Shown here piece by piece: positions 1 through 10,400 of a DNA stretch of 64,000 nt (position 1 is the stretch's first letter; the number at the start of each line of letters is the position of its first letter). The DNA is taken from the NCBI GenBank assembly GCA_018881555.1, contig JACAXG010000068.1:3839718-3903717 (forward strand). Direction: 5' to 3'. A program made the position numbers and the translations under genes. The notes under the pieces were generated by a model, which saw nothing but the letters and a program-made list of their open reading frames with translations, did not search any database and was not told the DNA's origin. This DNA comes from Amblyornis subalaris. Taxonomy: Eukaryota > Chordata > Aves > Passeriformes > Ptilonorhynchidae.

Positions 1-164
1 GAGTGCATTGAGGATGAAAGCCATCATGGAGAGCCTCCCCGGCGGGGTTGAGAAGCCTAAAATCTACATGGGACTATTAGTAGGAACCCGCGGCACAAAT
101 TGCAGCCCGAAATCTCCCGTGGCCCAGCTGCACTGGCACAGCCCTGCAGGGATCAGGATCTACA

Positions 165-550
165 CGAGGAGCCTGGGCACATCTATTTGGGGGCACCTAT
201 GGGAAAGGGAAGGGTCTGGTTCTATGCTAAGGGGAACCACCTAAACTGGGAGTGGAGTGTGTGTGCCCATACTGGGGTTACCTATATGGGGAGGGGGAGT
301 TGTCTTTATACTGGGGCTACCTTTACAAGGTGTCTCTATAATGGAGTATCACCTATGGAGCGAGGTGCTCTCTCTATACAGGGGTACCACTCACACAGGG
401 TGCCTGTCTCTATATGGGAGGTACCACCTACACTCATCGACGTGCTGTCTCTACCCCGGGGTACCACCTTTTCAAAGGGAGGGCTCTACCTCCATACTGG
501 GGGCACCTACACAGACAGCGGGTCTATGTACTGGGGGGCTGCTACACGGG
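165..550. repeat. Degenerate minisatellite, unit about 30-46 bp, in SYS1 intron 1
   Basis: About ten imperfect units follow one another. Each contains a core like GGTGCTGTCTCTATAC, then GGGGTACCAC, then a variable spacer. Clear unit starts are near 213, 259, 300, 329, 364, 398, 441 and 482. The unit length varies (29-46 bp) and the copies have diverged, so the array looks old. It lies in the first SYS1 intron, immediately 3' of the coding exon in the SYS1 direction. Confidence 0.7.
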
Positions 551-1130
551 GTCGGGGAGCTCTGTCCCCACCCCGGGGCGCTCCCTGGGCGGGGGGCTGC
601 CGCTAACCCCGGGAATGCCCACACGGGAGCGGGGTCTGTCTGCTCCAGGAGCGCCCCAGCAAGTCCCCCCCGCCCCAGGGGCCTGTGCCCACTGCGGCTT
701 CCGGGGCGCGCCCTCACCTCGTCGCTGAAGACCTGTTGGAGGGAGGGCCCGGTGCTGCCCAGGGTGCCGAGGAGGGCGAGCCAGAGCCCGAGCGAGCTGT
801 AGTATCCCGCCTGCAGCAGCACCATCTGCGCCACGATCAGCGCNGGGTCCCACACGTAGCTGCGGAACTGCGCCGCCATCGCCGGCCCGCCGCCCGCGAC
901 GGAAGTGCCGCCGCCGCCGCGCCGCAGCGCCCCCTGGCGCGGGGGAGGACTCGCGGCTGCCCCCCCCGAGCCCCGACCACGACCCTGCCCCCGAACCCCC
1001 CCGAGACCCGACCGCGACCCCCGCCCGCTGCCCACGACTCCCAGCAGCGACCCCAGACCCCTGCCCGCCGGCGCTCTGTGCCCAGTGACCGGCACCACCT
1101 GTCTCGCATCCGCCCGCCCCGGGCGCCCCC
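540..1130 (-). promoter_or_regulatory. SYS1: CpG-island promoter of SYS1
   Basis: This block is strongly G+C-rich with many CpG dinucleotides and surrounds the SYS1 start codon. On the minus strand it would carry the 5' UTR (about 880-1100) and transcription start. No TATA box is evident, as expected for a housekeeping gene. The exact start site cannot be read from the sequence. Confidence 0.6.
718..879 (-). CDS. SYS1: SYS1 first coding exon (Golgi trafficking protein), gene truncated by window edge
   Basis: SYS1 is a small four-helix membrane protein of the trans-Golgi that recruits the Arf-like GTPase ARFRP1. The exon starts with MAAQFRSYVWD and continues through LIVAQMVLLQAGYYSSLG and SLQQVFSDE, which matches the N-terminus of vertebrate SYS1 almost residue for residue and includes most of the first transmembrane helix. 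The ATG (complement of 877-879) lies in a GC-rich leader. The exon ends in phase 0 at GAG followed by the donor GTGAGG (712-717). The N at 843 falls in the third position of a Pro codon (CCN), so the residue is not in doubt. The remaining roughly two thirds of the protein lies at lower coordinates outside the window. SYS1 runs divergently from SDC4, with about 6 kb between the two start codons. Identification is from remembered family sequence. Confidence 0.93.
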
Positions 1131-1190
1131 AGCCCTGTCCCCTGCCCTGGGTCAGTGCGTTCGGTAACTCGGCTCAAAGTTGTAAAACGA

Positions 1191-1366
1191 CACAGAGTGC
1201 CTCATGCTCCGCCGTACCCCTTCTGTGATCAGCTCTTGGCTGCTCGTTTTGGTGCCCTCCGTGAGCTGTGCTGTTTGCTGGGCTTCAGGTATGAGAATTG
1301 TCCCTGTTTGAGTAATGAAATCCCCAAGGCTGTGTGGGCCAACGGAACATTTTGGAGATAAGGCTT
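1191..1366 (+). repeat. Copy A of a diverged 180-bp direct duplication
   Basis: This segment and the one at 1702-1885 share long colinear stretches: TACCCCTTCTGTGATCAGCT, GGCTTCAGGTAT followed by GAGAATTGTC or AAGAATTGTC, AAATCCCC and CATTTTGGAGATAA. By eye about three quarters of positions agree, with small indels. Neither copy has a long open frame that would make it coding. It may be a repeat family I do not recognise or a local segmental duplication. Confidence 0.75.
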
Positions 1367-1701
1367 GCCCTGCCATCTGCACTGGTGTCAGTGTGTTCTA
1401 TAACCTGCCTGAGCAGCCTTTGCTGAGTACACAAATACCAACCATACAAGAAATTATTGTCCCCGGATATTTCCTTTCATTTCTAGGCCAGTTCCCGTAG
1501 GCGCCGAGGCTCTTGGCAGCTGCTGCCCAGCTGTGTTCATTTTAGCTTTAGGCCATCGGGCACCAGGATGTTGTTCTGAGTCCTGGTGTGCCCTGGCAGC
1601 ACCTCTCCGTTATCGGGCTGGATTGTGTGTTGGCTTGTTTTGGAAGGTTTCTTCTGGTGTGTGCTGATTTCCTCTATTTAACCTCACGAAATGGCCCCGT
1701 G

Positions 1702-1885
1702 CCAGAGTCCCTCACGCTCCACTGTACCCCTTCTGTGATCAGCTCCTGGCTGCTGCGGCTCATTCTGGTGGCCTCAGTGGGCTGTCCTGCTTGCCTGGCT
1801 TCAGGTATAAGAATTGTCGCTGACTTAATAGCAAAATCCCCGAGGATTTGGACAACGGGGCATTTTGGAGATAAATTCTTTGCTG
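1702..1885 (+). repeat. Copy B of the 180-bp direct duplication
   Basis: This is the second copy, about 510 bp downstream of copy A in the same orientation. It shares the segments listed for copy A. The intervening 1367-1701 shows no obvious homology to either copy. Confidence 0.75.
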
Positions 1886-4800
1886 GAAAAAGGAGAGGAG
1901 GCACCCCCGGGCTGTTTCAGTGGATGGGGGAGTTGCCACAAGAGCCATTGTCACCCGGAAAGAGAGGAGGAGGAGGAATAAAGAGGGGAATCCAGCTTCT
2001 ATGGGAGGTGGCAGGCTCACATCAGTCGTGGGTGTGGAATATGCTGGCTATGGGAACTCAGATTATGATCTCTGACAGGCTCTCATGACGTTTTTTCCAT
2101 GCCTCTTATGGGAAGTTCCCGATGCAGCTTTGCTGTATGTTTTCCTTTCCTCATTCTGTGAATTTCACTATGCTGAGCCGGGTTTGACACATTTTGTTCC
2201 CTGTTCCCGGACTGACTCCTAGGAAGGATTGTGCAAGGCAGAGGCACACGTGTGGTGGACATGGGCCACTGTTGCTGAGTTCTCAAGTAAGCTTTTGGAG
2301 AATTTACTTTTAGAGAAGCTCCAGCCCTAGCCAGTGCAGAAACGAGCAGGGGAAAATCCCAGCCCTGTTCAGGGCTGTCTGCTGCCAGCACATTGCTGAG
2401 CATAAGTTGTGACACTTGACACTTCCTCTGTTAATTCTTGGTAGAAATTGGTTTCCTTTCCTGAAATCTGCTGTGGTTGGCTCTCGGAGACATGCAAGCC
2501 ATCGCTTAGATATCAATTCTCACTTACCTCTTTCTTTTATGATCCCTTATAGGACTAACTTTCCTTTGCCAGCAAAAANTTTGGATGTTTAGTCAAAGCT
2601 GACTAAAACTCTAAGCTAGTGTAAGGTAGGACTGTTGGAATAATTGCTGGGTGTTTTTCCACAGCCAAATATCTGATTTACCCAAAAGCCCGGGGTATCA
2701 CAAGATGCGAGCTGCTGTTCTGGGAGGCGCTGGCTCAAATTTCTTCTGAATTCGAGGCTCTTCCCTGCTTGGTTGCTGCCCTGTGACTGAAGGCATCACA
2801 TAGGCACAGCAGCAGCCGAGCCCGAGGTGTGATTTGAGGCTCCCTCCTGCCCTGGGTGGGCAGGGTACCCATATGGACACGGTGAAGTGCTGTGGCACAA
2901 AGACATTTGTGCTGTGACTCAACTGCAGCATAGTTTGTGGATTTGTTTCCTGGCTGACTTTTTGATGGTGTGTTACATGTTCATGCTGTTCGTGCTCCTG
3001 ATTTGGCTGTCTTTCCTCTCCAGGCTCCTCCAGCATAGGGCACTCTGTCCTTCTTCTGGAAAAGAGTGTTCTCCTTATGGGGTGCTTTGCCCCAAACCCC
3101 TGCTTTGTGGAAAAAGGTTTAAAGTGGGCCTAGAAAGCAAACATATTGGAGAATTAAAAGGCATTCTCCATTTTCTTCCTTTTCTTCCTCTTTAGTTTAA
3201 ATGAAACTTGGAGACATCTGTGAAGGGAGCACGTGTTAAAGGGGAAAAGGATGTCGAAACGCAGAGACCATGATTTCTAGGGTGCCATAACGGGTGCTGC
3301 TTGCCTGACTTCTGGTTAGAATGTCCTTTTTAACCAGTGACTGTTTAGCGTGTGGCACCTGCGTGTCGTGAAGAGCAGCAGCTGGAAGAAGTGGCGATAT
3401 GCCCAGGACACAGCAGATGCCCTGAGGGTGTACTCCGATCACATGACAACATTGTGGTCACTTCTTTATTGGGAGTGTGGAGAAAGAATGCCCTCTTTAG
3501 CCAGAGATTCTTTCTGTAAGAAATAGCTGTCTAGGAGGGTATTGTTTTTCCTCCTCAGGAACCATTGCCTAAAACAGGAAGCTGTTTATTTGGGTGATCC
3601 GTATTTTACCAGCTGGTGTACAAAGGGCGGTGCTGTCTGAATAGTCTTTGCTGGAGTTCATTGCCCTCTTGACAGGAAGGTAGGATTTAAGCTAAGGTGA
3701 CCTTTGGTAAAGGGACAGTAAGGCTAACAGCACACATTTCCAGAATAACTCAGCATTAATTGGCTCAAACTGTGGGATGAGAGTTTTCAGTCACTCCTCT
3801 TCCTCCACCCACGTGGTGTGTTTTTCCAAAGAGTTCAGTGTACTGAACAGACTTTGGGAGTTGAGATTTTTAAAAACTCTACTTAAGGTTTCTTTGTGCT
3901 TGAGAATCCTGCTCTAAGCTTGTTTTAAAATCTGCCTGTAGGAACTGTGCTGAGCTTGGCTGGGGAATCTCTTTTCCTGACAAGTGCAGTAGAATTTATG
4001 ATCTAGAATTGTCTAAAGGGCCCTGTGTGTGACCTTCTCAAGATTATCTACACATTTCTTGATGTGCCATGTAAAAGTGTGATTCCCCTCACCCTCCAAA
4101 TGTGTTGTGTTTGGACACTCCATTCCACTTCCAGCATGTTTGCGTTGTGTTGGTAACTGACAGCTGTTTATTTTTATTTTCAACATAAGAGTTAGGTAAC
4201 CCTTTACTATTGAGCACTAGGTTAGGAACAGTGGTGGCCAGCCTGTGTTATTTCTCTGCCAACTGTAATTTTTATGTGGAGAAGGGAACTGACACACCTT
4301 GAATGTGAGAATTCATTGCCCGGAACAAATGTGTTTTTCAACATGCATTTTATTTTTCTTCTGCTCTCTCNCTCATAGTGAGGTTTCAGGAAAGGACATT
4401 TCAATGTTGCATTTTTGCTCTCTGGGCCCATTTGTCCTGCTGCTCTCTGTGAGTCTCATATACCCACAGATTTTCTGCATTATTCCAGAGAGAGGAGAAT
4501 GTTAGCATTTTGAGAGGGAACTTGAAGGGCAGAATGAAGGCAGCTGTTTTATGGCCATGAGTTTACAGAACCATATTATGATTTTTATGGCTGCATTTCC
4601 TCTCATTCTCTTGAGATACAGTCACAGAACATTTCCGTGTGTGTGAGGAAGGCAGGTGGATCTACACAATGCACTTTGAAAACGTCATCAGTGAAGTTAC
4701 ATAAATTTGTTGTCAAGGTTGAAAAATACATTAGGGTTGCATTTAATTTTCTCTTCTGTTTCGAGAAGCCCAAGACCAGTGTGCCTGAAGGATTGTGCAT

Positions 4801-6380
4801 GCAGGTGTGACTTGGATGGATAATGTGTGTGGTCCCTGGGCCAGACAGACTGACTCCTCTCCATCCTATCAAAGCAGAACTCCCCCAGGAGGGAAAGCAC
4901 CGTCCTGTGCCATGCAGGGGGATTTTTTGGTGGAGGGGGTGTGTGTTGAGGGGTATGATAACCAGGAGCTCGGTGTATTGTGCTTGTTTGGAGAGGAAGT
5001 TAACAGACGAGTGAGCAGTGTTTGTAGCCACAATACAGAAAGCTGGCTTTGAAAGCATCTTTGTGGTGGCTGCTTTACCTGGAAGGAGGTGTAGAGAGGT
5101 CATGGCCACATGTACACAAAACCAGGTGGCATTTAGGGGGGCATGGGGTACTTCTGGCCACCTCGTGCTGCTGAGGCTGTCTCCTGTCTGGCAGATGGCA
5201 CGGCACGGACCACTCTTTGCACACTGACCCAGCCTGTGTGCTTTTGTTCCTCACCATCTACTGCTCCCCTCTGCTGAGTGTCAGAGCTGGAGATTTACAG
5301 GAGCTGGGCTCCCTGGCTGCACCAGGGGTAATTTTTATCAGCTCCTCTGTGTGATGAAGTGAGGGTAATAAGGAAGGGTAGTAACCCAGCCCACAGTGCA
5401 GATCCCTCCCTCATGGCCTTGGATGCTGAGGTGAGCTAAAGGGTTAGTGGCACACGGCTGTCCTGAGCACAGGGGGTCGTGTGCTACAGCAAACTCCCCC
5501 ACAGCCTGCTCCAGGTTGATTCCTACCTTTACGTGCATGTGTGCTGTCTTCAGATCTCAACTATTTTTTTAAGCCCTGAGCAGTGCTCCTTGTCACTTCA
5601 TATTATGCCAACAGGCTCCACAGCCAGCTCAGCACGGTGCTGCCAGAGATCCTCCTGCCAGTGGTCACGTGTGTAGGCACAGCCCTAGCAAACATTGAGG
5701 ACGAGTCTGGATCTCAGCTCACACCCTCTGTACCTGTTTATTCCCAAAGGGATAGGCAGTTGGGAANGCTGCTTCACCTTAGGATGTTTTTGGTTTGAGG
5801 TGGGGCAGGGGGAAGGCTACAAGTTCTCTTGGGATAACTTTGTAGTGCTGGAGCGGGCTGAGAACCAGATCAAGTGGAGCTGGCATCTGTACTTGGCAGG
5901 TGGGATCATGGCACACATGCTTTGCTGTGCATTCCTTCCCTGTTAAGAAAATATTTTATCCTCTACAAGCTAGAACCCAAGTGCAATATGATGTGGCTGT
6001 AGCGTGAGCATGGGACNGACAAGAAGGCTGTGCTGGTATGATGTTTCAGGTGCCCCTCAGGTTAAGGGGCTGAAATAGATACTGTCAAGCAAATTCTCAC
6101 AGTCAGGCAAAGTTATTAATGTGAGAAGAGAAATGGAATCAGTTAAACTGTGCTGTTGGGGAAAAAACTTTATCAGTGTGGGGTTTTTGCACTTGCCGCT
6201 TACACAGAAGACTGAGGGAGTGGTTTCGTGTTCCATCCCCGATAAGCCCCGAGTGATGTAACCCCGCCAGATAACCGCAGCGGTGACAGGCTGCCAGGGA
6301 CAGGGACTCGCTCTCGGTTTTCTGTAAATGTGAGACTGTCACTTGTGGAATGTTGCGAAAGTGCATGCTGCGCACCCGCT
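1886..6380. other. Intergenic spacer between SYS1 and SDC4
   Basis: I see no exon that I recognise, no repeat family that I can name and no convincing splice-framed coding frame here. Base composition is mixed. Short open frames are present on both strands but lack any family signature. It probably holds upstream regulatory DNA of both divergent genes. Confidence 0.5.
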
Positions 6381-6650
6381 CGCCCCACTTTTCTTTTCCC
6401 TCCTTCTCCCCACCGCTTTCCTTCCCCTCTTTTCCCTTCCCCCTCTTTTCACTTTTCCCCCCGTTTCGCTTTCCCTTCCCCCCTTATCACTTCTCCCCCT
6501 CCTTCCCATCCTTTTCCTCCTTTCCTTTTCTCCTGACTCCCTTTTCCCTGCCTTTTTCCCCTTCCTTTCCTTTCCCTCCCTTTTCCCTCCCCCCCCATTT
6601 TCCTTTTTGCCTTTCCCCCTCCCTTTCCTCCTTTCCCCCATTCCCATAAC
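6380..6650. repeat. Long polypyrimidine (C/T) tract upstream of the SDC4 promoter
   Basis: For about 260 bases the plus strand is almost only C and T (CCTTCCCC, TTTTCCC and CCCTTTC runs), with very few purines. It ends where the SDC4 CpG island begins. The apparent open frames across it (Pro/Ser/Phe or Lys/Gly/Glu rich) are composition artefacts. Confidence 0.85.
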
Positions 6651-6654
6651 TCAG

Positions 6655-7440
6655 TGACGGTGGCCGCCGGCAGTGCGGGGGTCCCAGCCGTGCAGAGGGG
6701 GTTCCGCACCCGCACAGCCGGGCCCGGGCCCCTCCGTGTCCCCCCGCGGTGCCTGGGCCGTCAGCCGCACAGCGTCCCAGTGCCGGCCGCCCTCCGACGT
6801 CGGTGCCGGTGCCGGCGCGGCGCAGGTCGCAGCCCCCGCTCCCGGCGGGCGCGGGGCCGGGGCGCGGCGCGGGGCCGGGGCATTCCCGGCGGGCGGGGGC
6901 AGCGGCGCTCCGCCCCCGCCGCGGCTGAGCCGGTCCTATAAGGGCTGCTGCGGCGGTCGCCGCCGGTCAGAGTCCGCTCCGCTCGGATCCGCCGCTGTGC
7001 CGCTCCGTCCGCCCCGGCGCAGCCCAGCCATGCCGCTGCCCCGCGTCCCGCTCCGCGCCGCGCTGCTGCTCCTCGGCCTCCTCCTGCGAGCCGCCGCCGC
7101 CGAGTCGGTGAGTCCCGCCGGCCACCCCGCGGGACAGGGGAGGGTCTGCCCCGGCAGGGAAGGGCTCCCGGTGGGGNGGGTGACCGGGGGTCTCGGGCGC
7201 CGCTCGCCAGTAGCCTGAGAGCCGCTGCCCCCCTGGGGACCTGCCCCTCGCCGTTTGCCCTTCTCCGGGAAAGGTAGGCGAAATAGGGCAGTTCCCGTTC
7301 CTCGTCCGCTTCCCTTGGCTCGGACGCTGCTTCCTCCGGCAGATGCCAAAGCAGCTCGTCCCGGCCCGGCCGTGCCCGGTGCCGGGCTGGCCCCGCGGCT
7401 NTGCCGCTCCTCACGTATCCCGTTCTGTCCCGTTCTCCCC
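6655..7440 (+). promoter_or_regulatory. SDC4: SDC4 CpG-island promoter with TATA-like box
   Basis: This is a dense CpG island with GGGGCCGGGGC-type Sp1-like runs near 6850-6880. A TATA-like element CTATAAGGG sits at 6936-6944, about 95 bp upstream of the start codon, which would place transcription start near 6965 and give a 5' UTR of about 65 bases. The start site is inferred from the usual 25-30 bp TATA spacing. Confidence 0.7.
7030..7107 (+). CDS. SDC4: SDC4 exon 1: signal peptide
   Basis: Encodes 26 residues: [11 protein letters not shown], a leucine-rich core, then AAAES. The start is the only ATG in the island that opens a hydrophobic leader. The exon ends in phase 0 at the donor GTGAGT (7108). 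Confidence 0.95.
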
Positions 7441-10400
7441 CGTGCTCAGGGTGCTGGGGTTGGAGCAGTGCAGGGTACCTGGTGCGAATGAGCTGCTCCC
7501 CATTACAGCTTTGATCTCCAGCAGCTGGTCTTGAATTTAAGTCNTTTCATTTCACTGTTAATGTGTGGTGGGTCGGATGCGTTCGACGCATTACAGCACC
7601 TGGATAGGCTTTCCAGCCTTACTTGAGTTCAGTTGTGCTGGTATTTGGTGTCTTTCTGTGTGTATCAAACCTTCCTCGCTTCCACATGGGAATGAAAAAT
7701 TATGCACTACNATGGAGAGTTTAATAATCTCTAAANTATATAAAGAGGTGAAGCGCTTTGGATGCTTCAAGCCGGCACATGTGGGGTCTTGGTGTTGTAG
7801 CAGAGATTTTGGGATTCTGGCTTCCCCGCTGTTTGTTTGTTTTTGTGTGTCCATCTTGCTGATGGTGCAATCAGGGCAGATTCCTCTGTTAGTCTGAAAG
7901 AGCTGCTGAGATTAAGGTAACTGCAGGAGATCAGGGGTTCTCAAAGTAGAGATTTAATCATCTACATTGGTTTGTTTTGGACTGAAGGCTGGGTGGGCAG
8001 ATCGGAACTGATAAGGCTCTTCTGCTTTCTAGTAGGGGCACAGGGTTGGTGGGCTGCTGATTGTAGAGCAGGAAACTCCCACAGAGAGCATCTGTAGTAA
8101 TTGTCAGCTACTCTCTGCTAAAACCAACCAGCCCAAATCCACTTTACCCTAATCTGGTGTCTTTATCCCTGCCATTAAGCACGTGAATCGGTCGTTTGGG
8201 AACTGGCCCAAACTAGCAGGGCAAACCTTTGGGGCAGACAGCATCTGGAAGTTGCACTGACCATGTTTGGTATGAAATGAAGCTTGGTGTCCCTGGGGAT
8301 TGGACTGATCTGCAAGGATTTCTGCAAAGACAACAAATTTTGCACAGGCGTTATCTGTAAATTCTTATATAGAACTTACATGGAATATTTGTCCGTATCT
8401 TTTAAGCTACCTAAGATTGAATGTATGCTTGAGAAGTAACACTGGCCTACTATAAAGCCTTATCCAAACAAATTGTTTGGGTTACAGGCTGCCGGGGAGG
8501 AGACNAGGATGACACACGGTTTGGGGAGAGTTCTGCTGGCACTCCTCCCATATTATTTTTTTTAATAGCACTGCCAAAACGTGCAGGGCTGCACAGCATG
8601 CGGCTCTTGGTTTTTCTNTGCGGGCAGGGTGAAGACAGGTAGCTGTTTCTTAACAAGACCGGGATTGTATTTCTTGTGCTTATGTAAGAGTGTGGATTTT
8701 GAGAGTGATTCGGTGCTTGAATATTTCCCCAAGCCTGTACAAACAAAAATGCCTTGGCTCTTTTCCCCTTGAGCGGCTTTCTGGTGTAAATGGGATTTCT
8801 CCATGTGAAGCAATCCTGGATGTGTAAGAGGGTGGGGAATATTGCTGAAGCGCCGGAGTGTGACGTNGGTGCTCAGGCTGTGGGTGGGGGGGGTTGTGTT
8901 ACAACAGCCCCGCAGCTTTGTGTGAGAACATTGCCTTCTTCCCGTGGGGCTGAGGGAGGCTGGAGCTGATGCCTGATGTCACCAGGTGGTCCCCAGCCCT
9001 CTTCGGCTGANTGCCTTAGAAAGCAAAGGATGTGTGGGCAGGATGCTCCCCTCTGTGCTGTGCGAGGATGGGGTTCCTGCAGAAGATGTTTAGGGGGCAG
9101 AAAGTCACCAGTGCATCCAAGATGTGGGGTCAGTGGCGTTCACAAAGGATGTGAAGTCTGCCTTGCTCGGGCAGAGTAGCATCGCTGAGCTCTCCCTGTG
9201 CTTGTAGCATCCAGAAGTGCCCCTGGCAGCACAGGAGGGAAGCAAGGGGTGTTCACTCTGCCCCAGGCTCGGGCTCTGCTCGGTTTGTCTGGGCTGGAAA
9301 AGGGCTGAGTGCCCNCAGCTCGGCAGGGCCATAGCAGTGCTTGTGGACTGCGGGCTTGTTGCAGTTGTCCTACTTTTGTGCCTTGAACTATGCAGAAAAA
9401 GTCTTCGTGCAGCACCACATTGCGTTCGTGTGTCCTCAGCAGTGCAGAGGAGCACAAATCCAACCCAGAAGCTGCTGGCAGAGGATTGCTCAGGGAGGGG
9501 GGGAGGCTTCATGCTGTTTGTGGGCTCTGCTGGTTTAAAGCAATCATGCTCAGAGGCCTCCTGATTGGCAAAGCTGGTGTCTTGTTGATGATAGCTGTGT
9601 TTGGAAAGTAGTGCAGCATTATTAATGTTAAAACCGGTTTGGCTTGTCCTGCTGCCATTGATCCCCGAGGCCTGTTCTTTCTGCTCTTTGCCCAGTTTCT
9701 CATCTGTCCCTCCCAATCAAATCAAGACATTGCTATCTGCACGTTTTACTTTATTTTACCTTGACTTGCCACACTCACATGTAGAGCAAATCCTTGCTTT
9801 NCTTCAGTCTCCCTAAAACACAGAGCAGCAAAATGACAGTGTCTAAAGCGACATCCCTTAGCCCTGAAGGAGAAAGAGCCCATGACTTCTGGTAGTCAGA
9901 CCTAGAGCTGTTTGTTGGGATGAAATGCCTGTAATGTGTAGGAAAAACCAAGCTCTCTAGCACCTTGTACTTTGTTGAACTGCATGCACAACTCCTGGGG
10001 CAGGAATTCAGGGTTGCATGGTCCCTCCACAGCTCAGCACCTTGTTCTTACTAGGGGTGGAGGTGCCCAGAGGCAGGAACAGTCACCCTGCACCACTTGG
10101 GGAAACAGCACTGCTGCCCAGCTCTCATCTGTCCCAAGTGCTGCCAGCTCCCATGCTGGAGAGTGCTCTCCTGTGGTTCAGAGCTTTCCCGAACATCTTA
10201 CGCAAGAGGTAAATNGGGGCTGAACTTGGTACTTTTCAGATTTGTGATAGCAGAGGCTCAATCACCCCGGGAAGTAAAGGCTGCTTGCCAACCTGATTGC
10301 TCTCTTTCCTCCCCCTCCTGTTGCTCTCTCCCCAAGGTCTTTGAGGTCCTGCAAAGGCCTACATCCAGTCCAGCAACAGGGAAAATGTTTTTCCTCTGTG

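Noticed and set aside
1182..1192. TGTAAAACGAC, identical to the first 11 bases of the M13 forward primer
   Set aside because: The match stops there and no vector sequence adjoins it; a chance 11-mer next to ordinary genomic sequence.
6339..6657. Lys/Gly/Glu-rich and Pro/Ser/Phe-rich open frames upstream of SDC4
   Set aside because: Pure composition effect of the C/T tract.
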